Source of the DNA: Streptomyces marincola
GTDB lineage: Bacteria; Actinomycetota; Actinomycetes; Streptomycetales; Streptomycetaceae
Direction: 5' to 3'
Length of the DNA: 64,000 bases
Assembly (NCBI RefSeq): GCF_020410765.1
Contig: NZ_CP084541.1
Coordinates: 3,104,501 to 3,168,500 of the forward strand
Below the pieces are notes generated by a model. It searched no databases, was not told the origin of the DNA, and saw nothing but the letters and a program-made list of their open reading frames with translations. This document shows positions 50,988-59,727 of this stretch, piece after piece (within the stretch, counting starts at the first letter, position 1; each line of letters begins with the position of its first letter). The translations under genes were made by a program, and so were the position numbers.

Positions 50988-53444
50988 TTGTCGCCTGCCC
51001 AGGACGACGTCTTACAGCCATTGTCCGTCGGACCAGTGACAGACTCGGTACCGATGTCCCATGACTGCGCGCCGCCGGAAGCGGCCGAGACCGGCATACG
51101 CCGCCCGTCCCCACGGGCGGTGCTCGAACGTCTGCGCGGGCATGGCGAGCGGGCCCCACGCCTCACCCACATGGAGTGCGTGCCCGCGCGCCCCGGCCGT
51201 CATGCCTCCTGGCCCGAAGGCATACGGCCCGAGGTGGTGTCGTCCGTCCGCGCGGCGGGGATCGAGCGGCCGTGGACCCACCAGGCGCGTGTCGCGGAGC
51301 ACGCGCTGCGCGGCGAGTCCGTGGTCGTCTCCACCGGCACCGCCTCCGGCAAGTCGCTCGCCTACCAGGTACCGGTGCTCAGCGCCCTGCTCGACGGCGC
51401 CGCCGCGCCGAACCGCCGCGGCGCCACCGCCCTGTACCTCGCCCCGACGAAGGCGCTGGCCGCCGACCAGCTGCGGGCCGTGCGCGGCCTGGCGGCGCCG
51501 CTCGGCACGGCCGTCCGCCCGGCCGCCTACGACGGCGACACCCCGCCCGAGGCCCGCGCGTGGGCCAGGGAGCACGCCAACCTGCTGCTCACCAACCCCG
51601 ACATGCTCCACCGCGGACTGCTGCCGGCCCACCGGCGCTGGTCCTCGTTCCTCCGTTCCCTGCGCTACGTGATCGTCGACGAGTGCCACGTCTACCGCGG
51701 CGTCTTCGGCTCGCATGTGGCCCAGGTGCTGCGCAGGCTCAGGCGGGTCTGCGCGCACTACGGCGGCGAGCCGGTGTTCCTCCTGGCCTCGGCGACCACG
51801 GCGGAGCCCGGCACCTTCGGCTCACGGCTCACCGGCCTGCCGGTCGCGGAGGTGGCCGAGGACGGCTCGCCGCGCGGCGAACTCGTCTTCGCCCTCTGGG
51901 AGCCGCCGCTCACGGAGGCCGCGGGCGAACGCGGTGCCCCCGTCCGCCGCACCGCGACCGCGGAGACGGCCGAGCTGCTCACCGATCTCACGGCCCAGGG
52001 CGTGCGGACGCTGGCGTTCGTCCGCTCCCGGCGCGGCGCGGAGCTGATCGCCCTCATCGCCCGGGAACGGCTCGCCGCGACCGACCGCGCCCTCGCCGGG
52101 CGTGTCGCCGCCTACCGCGGCGGCTACCTGCCCGAGGAGCGCAGGGCCCTGGAACGCGACCTGCACACCGGCGAACTCCTCGCGCTCGCCGCGACCACCG
52201 CCCTGGAACTCGGCGTGGACGTCGCCGGGCTCGACGCCGTGCTGATGGCCGGCTATCCGGGCACGAGGGCGTCGCTGTGGCAGCAGGCGGGCCGTGCGGG
52301 CCGGCAGCGGCAGGGGGCGCTGGCCGTGCTCGTGGCCCGGGACGATCCGTTGGACACCTATCTCGTCCACCACCCGGACGCGCTGTTCCGGCGGCCGGTG
52401 GAGAGCACCGTCCTCGACCCGGGGAACCCGTACGTGCTGGCGCCCCACCTGTGCGCGGCGGCGGCCGAGCTGCCGCTGCGGGCGGCCGAGTTCGCGGAGG
52501 GGTCCGGGCTGTTCGGCCGGACGGCGGCCGAGCTGCTGCCCAAGCTGGCGGACCGGGCGCTCCTGCGGCGGCGCGGCGACTCCTGGTACTGGACCCGCAG
52601 GGAACGCCCCGCCGACACGGTCGACATCCGCGGGCAGGGCGGCGAGCCGGTCCGCGTCGTGGAGGAGGGCACCGGGCGGCTGCTCGGCACGGTGGACGCC
52701 GCCGCGTCCCACGGCACGGTGCACGCGGGTGCGGTCCACCTGCACCACGGCCGCAGCTACGTCGTCAGGGAGCTGGACCTGAAGGAGTCCGTGGCCCTGG
52801 TCGAGGAGGCGGCACCGCCGTGGTCCACGTCCGCCCGCGAGGTCACCGAGCTGTCGGTGCTCGACACCGATGTCGAGGTCGCGTGGGGCGACGCCAGGCT
52901 GTGCTTCGGCTCCGTCGAAGTCACCCACCAAGTGGTCTCCTATCTGCGGCGCCGGCTGCTGACCGGCGAGGTGCTCGGCGAGACCCGGCTGGACCTCCCC
53001 GCCCGCACGCTGCGGACGCGCGCGGTGTGGTGGACGGTGACCGAGGAGCAGGTGGCCGCCGCCCGGATCGACCCCGAGACGCTGCCGGGCGCGCTGCACG
53101 CGGCCGAACACGCGGCGATCGGGATGCTGCCGCTGTTCGCCACGTGCGACCGCTGGGACATCGGCGGCGTCTCCACGGCGCTGCACCACGACACGGGGCT
53201 GCCCACGGTGTTCGTCCACGACGGCCACCCGGGCGGCGCCGGGTTCGCCGAGCGCGCCTTCCACACGGCGGCCCGCTGGCTGGCCGCCACGAGGGACGCG
53301 ATCGCGGCCTGCGAGTGCGCCGCCGGCTGCCCGTCCTGCGTGCAATCGCCCAAGTGCGGCAACGGGAACGAGCCGCTGCACAAGGCCGGCGCGCTCCGGC
53401 TCCTCACCGAACTGCTGCGTCACCCGGCCCCGCCCGCGCCCTGA
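50988..53444 (+). CDS. DEAD/DEAH-box helicase with DUF1998-type C-terminus (MrfA/Hrq1-like)
   Basis: An SF2 helicase of about 818 residues. The motifs are TGTASGKSLAYQ (Walker A), VDECHVYRG (motif II, DECH), ASATT (III) and WQQAGRAGR (VI). A C-terminal four-cysteine iron/zinc cluster CECAAGCPSC...C completes the MrfA/DUF1998 layout, pointing to DNA repair unwinding. The start is uncertain. TTG 50988 keeps residues (LSPAQDD..LQPLSV..VT.SVPM) that match relatives as I recall them, but it would include a TTA at 51012. GTG 51036 and ATG 51054 avoid it. The 3' end overlaps the convergent TadG-like gene. Confidence 0.88.
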   Translation: MSPAQDDVLQPLSVGPVTDSVPMSHDCAPPEAAETGIRRPSPRAVLERLRGHGERAPRLTHMECVPARPGRHASWPEGIRPEVVSSVRAAGIERPWTHQARVAEHALRGESVVVSTGTASGKSLAYQVPVLSALLDGAAAPNRRGATALYLAPTKALAADQLRAVRGLAAPLGTAVRPAAYDGDTPPEARAWAREHANLLLTNPDMLHRGLLPAHRRWSSFLRSLRYVIVDECHVYRGVFGSHVAQVLRRLRRVCAHYGGEPVFLLASATTAEPGTFGSRLTGLPVAEVAEDGSPRGELVFALWEPPLTEAAGERGAPVRRTATAETAELLTDLTAQGVRTLAFVRSRRGAELIALIARERLAATDRALAGRVAAYRGGYLPEERRALERDLHTGELLALAATTALELGVDVAGLDAVLMAGYPGTRASLWQQAGRAGRQRQGALAVLVARDDPLDTYLVHHPDALFRRPVESTVLDPGNPYVLAPHLCAAAAELPLRAAEFAEGSGLFGRTAAELLPKLADRALLRRRGDSWYWTRRERPADTVDIRGQGGEPVRVVEEGTGRLLGTVDAAASHGTVHAGAVHLHHGRSYVVRELDLKESVALVEEAAPPWSTSAREVTELSVLDTDVEVAWGDARLCFGSVEVTHQVVSYLRRRLLTGEVLGETRLDLPARTLRTRAVWWTVTEEQVAAARIDPETLPGALHAAEHAAIGMLPLFATCDRWDIGGVSTALHHDTGLPTVFVHDGHPGGAGFAERAFHTAARWLAATRDAIAACECAAGCPSCVQSPKCGNGNEPLHKAGALRLLTELLRHPAPPAP

Positions 53445-53775
53445 CCCGGACCGTGTAGGGCCCGGCCCCCGCCTCGGCGGTGAGGTCGGCGATCTCACCG
53501 CCGACGTGGCACCGCACCACGCGGGCGTCCTGTGCGGCTGCCACCCGGCGGGCGAGGTCGCAGGCCGCCTCGGCCCCGTCCCCGGCCGCGTCGGCCGCGG
53601 CGAGCGCCGCGAGATCCGCGGCGCCGGTCGCCCGCTGCTTGGCGCCTGTCACCTGCCCGAGCGCCAGGACGACCCCGAACACCACGCACAGCAGCGTCGC
53701 GCAGAGCGCGCCCCACACGGTCGCCGAGCCGCGGTCGCGCGCCCCCGCCGGACGGCGTTCAGCCCTGCTCGGCAT
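53404..53775 (-). CDS. TadG-like pilus-associated protein (Rv3654c type)
   Basis: A 123-residue protein. One N-terminal hydrophobic helix after DRGSATVWG (prepilin-like, with Glu replaced by polar residues) is followed by the AADLAALAAA motif of the helicase/secretion neighbourhood TadE-like family. It is the last gene of the Tad locus and overlaps the upstream tadE by 17 bases. It is probably a minor pilus or membrane-anchored component. Confidence 0.78.
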   Translation of the reverse strand: MPSRAERRPAGARDRGSATVWGALCATLLCVVFGVVLALGQVTGAKQRATGAADLAALAAADAAGDGAEAACDLARRVAAAQDARVVRCHVGGEIADLTAEAGAGPYTVRVRARAGPGDAAVR

Positions 53776-54142
53776 ACGCCACCGCCTTCCTGTCCACCGG
53801 GATGGTCAGCAGTCCGGGGCCCGGTGTGCCCGCGGACACCGCGACCCGGTACAGGTCGCCGTCCCGGGCCGTCCTGACCTCCGCGCCGGGCGGCGCGACC
53901 TCGCGCGCGATCCGTTCGACCACTTCGGGCGGCTCGCCCCTGGCCGCCGCCCGGGCACCGGCCCGGGCGGCGTCGCCGCACTGCGCCGACACGGCGACCG
54001 CCGCGAGTCCCCACAGCAGCAAGCCGAGCAGCAGGACCAGCGAGGGGATCACCAGGGCGCTCTCGGCCGTGACGTAGCCGCGGTCGCCCGCGCGGTCACG
54101 GCTGGGTGCCGAGCGCCCGTTCGACCACCCCCTGCAACGCAT
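53759..54142 (-). CDS. TadE-like minor pilin
   Basis: A 127-residue protein. DRG-YVTAESALVIPS is a class III prepilin cleavage site (Gly before, Glu at +5), followed by a hydrophobic helix and an extracytoplasmic domain. The only in-frame start is ATG 54142, inside the 3' end of the flp gene (47-base overlap), which implies coupled translation. Confidence 0.8.
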   Translation of the reverse strand: MRCRGWSNGRSAPSRDRAGDRGYVTAESALVIPSLVLLLGLLLWGLAAVAVSAQCGDAARAGARAAARGEPPEVVERIAREVAPPGAEVRTARDGDLYRVAVSAGTPGPGLLTIPVDRKAVAYAEQG

Positions 54143-54350
54143 CGCTCACCGCCCCGGACGTGACGACCTGGTGCAGCACGGTGGCGAGGGCGGCGGCGGC
54201 GATGGTTCCGACGGCGTACTCCGCGGTGCTCATTCCGTCGTCGCGTGCCCGGAGGCGGCGGGCGCCGGCCCAGCGTCGCAACGCCGTCCCGATCCGGGAC
54301 CCGAACGGACTCCCCAGTGGTGACATGGACGGCGACCTGAACGGTGACAT
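54096..54350 (-). CDS. Flp-type pilin (DUF4244 family)
   Basis: An 84-residue prepilin. A basic leader ends DDG and is followed by MSTAEYAVGTIAAAALATVL, a type IVb pilin processing site with Glu at +5 and a single hydrophobic helix. The leader contains short S-P-x-G-S repeats and two possible starts (54350 and 54326). AAAGGA favours 54350. This is the likely structural subunit of the Tad pilus. Confidence 0.82.
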   Translation of the reverse strand: MSPFRSPSMSPLGSPFGSRIGTALRRWAGARRLRARDDGMSTAEYAVGTIAAAALATVLHQVVTSGAVSDALQGVVERALGTQP

Positions 54351-54502
54351 GGATGGTCCTTTCCGCCGTGCGCGCGTGACGCGCACGGTCCTGTTCGACG
54401 AGTGGTTCCGGTGGGAGAGCCGGACGGGGTGGCGGGTCCGCGGACGGACGGGGTGTCCCGGCCCGGCCCGGGCGCCGGGGCGCCACTTCGGGACGGAACC
54501 AT

Positions 54503-55141
54503 TCACAGCAGCTCCCCGGCCATCCCGATGACGACGGGCGCCACCCCGATCAGAAGGAACGCGGGAAGGAAGCAGAGCCCCAGCGGGCCGGTCACATGCA
54601 CGGCGGCCCGCCGGACACGGACCTGTGCCGCGCGGCGGCGTCTGGCCCGGGTCTCGGCGGCCTCCGCGGTGACCGCCGCCACCATCGGCGTGCCGCTGGT
54701 CTCCGCCGACGCCAGCCGCCGCGCGAGCCCGCCCGCTCCCGGCAGCCGGCCGAACGCCGCCCACACGGCCGCCGGTTCGCGGCCGAGACGCAGCTCGTGC
54801 GCGGCGCGGCGCAGCCGTTCGCCGAGCGGCCCGCCGAGTGCGGCCCCGACCGCGTCGGCCGCCGCGCCCGGTGACGCGCCCGCGATCAGGCAGGCGGCGA
54901 GCAGTTCCCCGGCCAGGGCCAGCCTGCCGTCCTCGCCCGCCGGGGACCTCCGCCACGGGGGCCTCGGGCCGGGCAGGCGCCATGGCGCCCGGCGCGCCCG
55001 CGCCGCGGTACCCGGCGGCTCGCCGCGCAGCACCTCAAGGCGCCCGCGCACGGCACGGCCGCCGCGCGGCCACCGGGGCACGGCCATGGCCGCGAGGGCG
55101 AGGAGGGCCGCGAGCACAGCCGCGCGGCCGTCCGCCGGCAT
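54503..55141 (-). CDS. TadC-like type II secretion system F-domain protein
   Basis: A 212-residue membrane protein. An N-terminal hydrophobic segment, a cytoplasmic region with LAGELLAACLIAGASP and SAETSGTPM, and a C-terminal membrane helix follow the TadC layout. Its ATG overlaps the TadB stop (TGATG). TadB and TadC together form the inner-membrane platform on which the ATPase acts. A 152-base gap separates it from the pilin gene, which may have its own promoter. Confidence 0.82.
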   Translation of the reverse strand: MPADGRAAVLAALLALAAMAVPRWPRGGRAVRGRLEVLRGEPPGTAARARRAPWRLPGPRPPWRRSPAGEDGRLALAGELLAACLIAGASPGAAADAVGAALGGPLGERLRRAAHELRLGREPAAVWAAFGRLPGAGGLARRLASAETSGTPMVAAVTAEAAETRARRRRAAQVRVRRAAVHVTGPLGLCFLPAFLLIGVAPVVIGMAGELL

Positions 55142-55998
55142 CACGGCGCACCCCGCTCGACAGCGCCGACGATGGCCCGAACCCAGGCGATACCCGCCCA
55201 TTCGAGGGCGGCGCCGGTGGCGAGGCACACCAGTCCGGCCGGGGTGCCGAGCAGCACCCGCAGCGGCGCGACGCCCATGACGGCTCCGAGCACGAGGCCG
55301 AACAGCGGCAGCGCCGCGAGCACCGCGGCCGTCGCCCGCGGCCCGGAGAGCTGGGCCCGCAGCTCGTCCCGCTGGTTGCGCTCCGCGCGCAGCGCCCCCG
55401 CCACACGTTCGAGCCCTGCGGCGAACGAGGCGCCGCCGTCGACCGCGACCGACCAGCAGGCGGCGACGCCGCGCAGGCCGTCCGCGCCCGGCCGGACGGC
55501 CGCGGCCCGCAGCGCCGCGGGCACGTCACCGCCGTACCTGGCCGCCGCCAGGACGCCCGCGCCCGGCGGCCCGAGGCCGTCCGTGCCGACCGCGACGACG
55601 GCCTGTGCGGGCGCACGTCCCGCTCGCACCTCCGCGGCCAGTTCCGAGCAGAACGCGATGACCGCCTCACGCGCGCGCTCGGCGGCCCGTTCTGCGGCCC
55701 GCCCGCGCCACGCGCGCAGCGCGGCGGGCACCGAGAGCGCCGCGGCGGGCAACGGCAGCGGGGAGCCGCCCCACAGGGCGAGCAGCCCCCCGGCGAGGGC
55801 GCAGCCGAGCACGATCCGCAGTTCGGCGGCGCCGGCGATGCGCGGCATCCGCCGACCGGCCCGGGGGACGGGGACCGCGGCGCCGGGGCCGGCCGGCAGC
55901 GCCGCGGTCCGGCCACGCCCGCGCGGGCCCGCGGCCAGCAGCCACGCACCCGCTCCGGCGCAGAGCGCAGCCGTGAACGGACCGAGCTGCCCGGTCAC
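55141..55998 (-). CDS. TadB-like type II secretion system F-domain protein
   Basis: A 285-residue membrane protein with an N-terminal helix pair, the F-domain (AFCSELAAEVRAGRAP, then DGGASFAAGLERVA) and two C-terminal helices. The GTG start at 55998 overlaps the CpaF stop (GTGA). The longer in-frame upstream reading is antisense-like shadow over CpaF. Confidence 0.82.
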   Translation of the reverse strand: MTGQLGPFTAALCAGAGAWLLAAGPRGRGRTAALPAGPGAAVPVPRAGRRMPRIAGAAELRIVLGCALAGGLLALWGGSPLPLPAAALSVPAALRAWRGRAAERAAERAREAVIAFCSELAAEVRAGRAPAQAVVAVGTDGLGPPGAGVLAAARYGGDVPAALRAAAVRPGADGLRGVAACWSVAVDGGASFAAGLERVAGALRAERNQRDELRAQLSGPRATAAVLAALPLFGLVLGAVMGVAPLRVLLGTPAGLVCLATGAALEWAGIAWVRAIVGAVERGAP

Positions 55999-57296
55999 AG
56001 GAGGTCTCCGTCGCTCGGGGCGCACAGGGCGGCGAGACGCTGCCAGCCGGGCCCTCGGGCGTAGCCCTCGGGGGCCCATCTGGCCGCGCGCAGCGTGTGC
56101 ACCAGGCCGGTGTCGTCCTGGCACAGGACGTGGATCTCCGCGAGCCTGCGCCGGCCCGACGAACGATCGCGCACCAGGTGGAGCACCACGGAGAGCGCGG
56201 CGGCGAGTTGGCTGTGCAGGGCGGCCCTCGGCAGTCCCGCGGTGCTGCCGAGTGCTTCGAGCCGCGCGGGCACATCTGTCGCCGCGTTGGCGTGCAGGGT
56301 TCCGCAGCCGCCGTCGTGCCCGGTGTTCAGCGCGCTGAGCAGCTCGGTGACCTCCCGGCCCCTGACCTCGCCGACGACGAGCCGGTCCGGGCGCATCCGC
56401 AGCGCTTGGCGCACCAGGTCGTGCAGGGTGATCCGGCCGGCGCCCTCCTGGTTCGCCGGCCGGGTCTCAAGGCGGACGACATGGGGGTGGCTGGGGCGCA
56501 GCTCCGCCGAATCCTCCACGAGGACGATGCGCTCGTCGGGAGGGACGAGGCCGAGCAACGCGGCCAGCAGCGTGCTCTTGCCCGTTCCGGTGCCCCCGGT
56601 GATCAGGAAGGACAGGCGCGCGGCCAGGATGGCCCGCAGCAGCCGTTCACCGCCGGGAGGGAGCGTGCCGGCCTCGGTCAGCTCGGCCGGGGTGTACGCG
56701 CGCCGGCGGACCACGCGCAGGGACAGGCAGGGAGAGCCGACGACCACGGGCGGCAGCACCGCGTGCATCCGGGTGCCGTCGGGCAGCCGGGCGTCCGCCC
56801 AGGGGCGGGCGTCGTCGAGGCGGCGGCCCGCCGCCGCGGCCAGCCGCTGGGCGAGTCTGCGGATCGCGGAGGTGTCGGTGAAACGGACGGCGGTGCGCTC
56901 AAGCCCGCGTCCGCGGTCGACCCACACCTCCGCGGGTCCGTTCACCAGGACGTCGGTGACCTCGGGCTCGGCGAGCAGCGGTTGCAGCGGGCCCGCGCCG
57001 ACCAGCTCGGAACGCAGCGCGCGCACCACCGAGAGCACGGCGCTGTCGCCGAGCAGCCGGCCGTGGTCGCGCAGCGCGGCCGCCACCCTGCCCGGCGTCG
57101 GTTCCGCGCCTTCCTCGGCCAGGCGCAGGCGCACCGCTTCGAGCAGTTCCGGCAGGTCGGCCGGCTCGACCGCGGCGGGGGCGAGGCTCGTGCCGGTGGG
57201 CGCGGGGCGCGCCGGGACCATGGGCCGTGCGGATGTCGGTGCCGGTGTCGCGGGCAGGGGTGCCGTGGCGGCCCGGCTTCCGGTCACGGGGCTCAT
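55995..57296 (-). CDS. TadA/CpaF secretion ATPase
   Basis: A 433-residue traffic ATPase. An N-terminal helical region is followed by VTDVLVNGPAEVWVDRG, Walker A FLITGGTGTGKST, the Asp box VLVEDSAEL, and GEVRGREVTELLSALNTGHDGG with the Walker B and His-box elements. It powers assembly of the Tad pilus. It overlaps the CpaE-like gene upstream and tadB downstream by four bases each, so the locus is a tight operon. Confidence 0.92.
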   Translation of the reverse strand: MSPVTGSRAATAPLPATPAPTSARPMVPARPAPTGTSLAPAAVEPADLPELLEAVRLRLAEEGAEPTPGRVAAALRDHGRLLGDSAVLSVVRALRSELVGAGPLQPLLAEPEVTDVLVNGPAEVWVDRGRGLERTAVRFTDTSAIRRLAQRLAAAAGRRLDDARPWADARLPDGTRMHAVLPPVVVGSPCLSLRVVRRRAYTPAELTEAGTLPPGGERLLRAILAARLSFLITGGTGTGKSTLLAALLGLVPPDERIVLVEDSAELRPSHPHVVRLETRPANQEGAGRITLHDLVRQALRMRPDRLVVGEVRGREVTELLSALNTGHDGGCGTLHANAATDVPARLEALGSTAGLPRAALHSQLAAALSVVLHLVRDRSSGRRRLAEIHVLCQDDTGLVHTLRAARWAPEGYARGPGWQRLAALCAPSDGDLL

Positions 57297-58366
57297 ACGG
57301 CGGCTCCGGCGGCGGGCAGAGCGCGTTCGAGCAGTGCGGCGCAGAACCTGGCCAGCGCCCCTCTGCCGTCCGTGCCCGGTGGTTCCCCCGCGTCCGCGGC
57401 GGCGGGCAGGCCGGGCTCGTCCGGCAGTTCGCCGGCGAGCGGCAGGCCGAGCAGGCGGGCCAGCTCGGCCGGCGCGAGTCCCCCGCCGCCGGCGGGGCGC
57501 GCGACGATCCGCAGGTCGCGGACGAGCGCGCCCGCCGTGGCGACCACGCGCTGGGCGCCTGCCGCCGCCCGCAGCTCGCCGGGGACCACCAGGAGCCCGA
57601 GGTCGAGCTGGGCGAGCGCCTCGGCCGCCGCCGGGTCGGCGGAGCGCGGCAGGTCGACGACCACGACACCGCCGCGCCTGCGGGCGGCGGTGAGAACGGT
57701 GCACATGGCCTCGGCCGGGAGCCTGGCGCTGTCGGCGCGGTCCCAGCTGAGCAGGCTGACGCCGTGGAGCAGCGGCAGCGAGTCCTCAAGCGCGGCTCCT
57801 GACAGCCGTCCGCGCGCCGAGACGAACGCGGGCCAGCGGGGGCCCGGTGTCCGCTCACCGCCGAGGAGCATGTCGAGGCCGCCGCCCAGCGGGTCGGCGT
57901 CGATGAGTGTGCTCCTGCGTCCCTTGGCCGCCGCGGTGACGGCGAGGCCGCACGCCAGGGAGGACGCCCCGGCGCCGCCGCGCCCGCCGAGGACGCCGAT
58001 GGTCAGCGCGGGGGGTCCCGGCCGTTCGACGGCGTCCGCGATGCGGTCGGCGAGCCAGGGCTCGTCGGCGGGCAGGTGCAGTACCTGCTCCGCGCCGAGT
58101 GCGACGCCGCGCGCCCAGACCGTGTGATCGTCGAGGTCGCGCCCCACCAGCAGCACCCCGGGGCGCCGCCCGGGCCACTGACCGGCCGCGGACAGGGCCG
58201 TGGCGCGGTCGTCCCCGACGAGGACGAGCGGCGCGCGCTCCCAGCGGCCCGCCGCCACCGGCGGCCCCGGCGCCACTTCCGCCTGCGCGCCCGCCGCCGC
58301 GCACAGCCGCAGCAGGTCGTCGAGAAGGTCCTCGTCCTCCGTGAGAATCAAAATGGATTCGGCCAC
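57293..58366 (-). CDS. CpaE/Ssd-like MinD-family ATPase
   Basis: A 357-residue protein with an N-terminal receiver-like domain without a clear phospho-Asp triad. A MinD-type ATPase domain follows, with deviant Walker A GVLGGRGGAGASSLA (lysine replaced by Ala/Ser in the loop) and DADPLGGGLDMLLGG. Proteins of this type place the pilus or septum apparatus. The missing signature lysine in the P-loop suggests altered or lost ATPase activity, as in the related Ssd proteins. GTG 58366 with GAAGGGGG heads the Tad operon. Confidence 0.85.
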   Translation of the reverse strand: MAESILILTEDEDLLDDLLRLCAAAGAQAEVAPGPPVAAGRWERAPLVLVGDDRATALSAAGQWPGRRPGVLLVGRDLDDHTVWARGVALGAEQVLHLPADEPWLADRIADAVERPGPPALTIGVLGGRGGAGASSLACGLAVTAAAKGRRSTLIDADPLGGGLDMLLGGERTPGPRWPAFVSARGRLSGAALEDSLPLLHGVSLLSWDRADSARLPAEAMCTVLTAARRRGGVVVVDLPRSADPAAAEALAQLDLGLLVVPGELRAAAGAQRVVATAGALVRDLRIVARPAGGGGLAPAELARLLGLPLAGELPDEPGLPAAADAGEPPGTDGRGALARFCAALLERALPAAGAAV

Positions 58367-58850
58367 AGCCGCCCCCTTCGCACTGTGCGTCCGGTCAGTC
58401 GCCGAACGCATCGACAGCCACGCCATTCACGGTGCCGCCTCTCGTCGCATTTCGGAGGGCTCAACCAAAATCTGTGGATAACTGCGGGCTTGTGGAAAAC
58501 TCCGTCACCCGCTCGGGGACGATCGCCGCACGAATACGACGGAGTCACAAGGGGGTTACCTACAGTGAGCGCATGGGGTAGGATGACCGCGCCGGTCGGC
58601 TTCCCACAGGCCGGCGGCCGCACCACGCCCGGCGGCGGCGGTCGGGGAGCCACGTGCCCCCGGACATGCGACGACCCCCGCCGGGGGGGAGAGCGGGGGT
58701 CGTCTTCCTCGGCCGACTCGGGGGGGGAGGAGTCGGACCGGGTTAGCACGGTCGCGAACGATCCGTGACTTCCATGGTGTACCCGAGTGCCCTCATAGGC
58801 AAACCACCGCGCCTCGGCGTACGCCGAATGGCGGGCCTTATGCTCGGGGC
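58367..58850. other. Divergent intergenic region, Tad operon and HAD gene
   Basis: No gene is supported in these 484 bases. The left part (58430-58560), with relatively AT-rich patches such as CAAAATCTGTGGATAA, probably carries the Tad operon promoter. The right part carries a G/C hairpin (58671-58703) and the HAD promoter. Confidence 0.5.
58671..58703. terminator. ACGACCCCCGC hairpin
   Basis: A perfect 11-bp stem (58671-58681 pairing with 58693-58703) with an 11-base G-rich loop lies in the divergent gap. There is no gene end adjacent to it, so it may be an attenuator, the terminator of an unseen small RNA, or a boundary element. Confidence 0.5.
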
Positions 58851-59693
58851 GTGGAAATACTCGCCCAGCCGCGTACCGCCGCGTTCTTCGACCTGGACAA
58901 GACGGTCATCGCGAAGTCGAGCGCTCTCACCTTCAGCCGGTCGTTCTACCAGGGCGGCCTCATCAACCGGCGCGCCGTGCTGCGTTCCGCCTATGCCCAG
59001 TTCGTTTATCTGCTCGGTGCGGCGGACCACGACCAGACCGAGCGGATGCGGGAGTACGTGTCGTCGCTCTGCCGCGGCTGGAACGTGAACCAGGTCAAGG
59101 AGATCGTCGCCGAGACGCTCCATGAGGTGATCGATCCGATCATCTACGACGAGGCGGCGTCCCTGATCGAGCAGCACCACGCGGCGGGCAGGGATGTCGT
59201 GATCGTCAGCACCTCGGGGGCCGAGGTCGTGGAGCCCATCGGGGAACTGCTGGGCGCGGACCGGGTGGTGGCCACCCGCATGGTCGTCGCGGACGGGTGC
59301 TACACGGGCGAGGTCGAGTACTACGCGTACGGCCCGGCGAAGGCGGAGGCCATCGCGGAGCTGGCCGTCTCCGAGGGGTACGACCTGTCACGCTGCTACG
59401 CGTACAGCGACTCGGTGACCGACCTCCCGATGCTGGAGGCCGTCGGGCACCCGCATGTCGTCAACCCCGACCGGGCGTTCCGCCGGGAGGCCGTGTCGCG
59501 CGAGTGGCCGGTCCTGACGTTCGAACGCCCGGTGCGGCTGAAGCAGCGCCTGCCGGCCCTCGGCATCCCGCCGCGGCCCGCGCTCGCCGCGGGAGCAGCG
59601 GTCGCCGCCGCCGCGTGCGCGGCCGGCCTGGTGTGGTGGGCGAGCAAGCGCCGGGCGGCGCGGGTGGGCGGGCCCGGGCTCGGCACCGTATGA
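58851..59693 (+). CDS. HAD-IB family phosphatase with C-terminal membrane anchor
   Basis: A 280-residue protein. HAD motif I is DLDKT (catalytic Asp), motif II is VSTSG, the lysine motif is in YGPAKAEA, and motif IV is YSDSVTDLPML. These are typical of the SerB-like IB subfamily. Residues 245-265 are a hydrophobic helix followed by KRR, so the phosphatase is probably membrane-tethered. The GTG start gives MEILAQPRTAAFFD. The substrate could be a phospholipid phosphate or a phosphoserine-like compound. Confidence 0.88.
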   Translation: MEILAQPRTAAFFDLDKTVIAKSSALTFSRSFYQGGLINRRAVLRSAYAQFVYLLGAADHDQTERMREYVSSLCRGWNVNQVKEIVAETLHEVIDPIIYDEAASLIEQHHAAGRDVVIVSTSGAEVVEPIGELLGADRVVATRMVVADGCYTGEVEYYAYGPAKAEAIAELAVSEGYDLSRCYAYSDSVTDLPMLEAVGHPHVVNPDRAFRREAVSREWPVLTFERPVRLKQRLPALGIPPRPALAAGAAVAAAACAAGLVWWASKRRAARVGGPGLGTV

Positions 59694-59727
59694 CGGCCGC
59701 GGACCCGCCCCGGCCGCCTCCCGCGGG

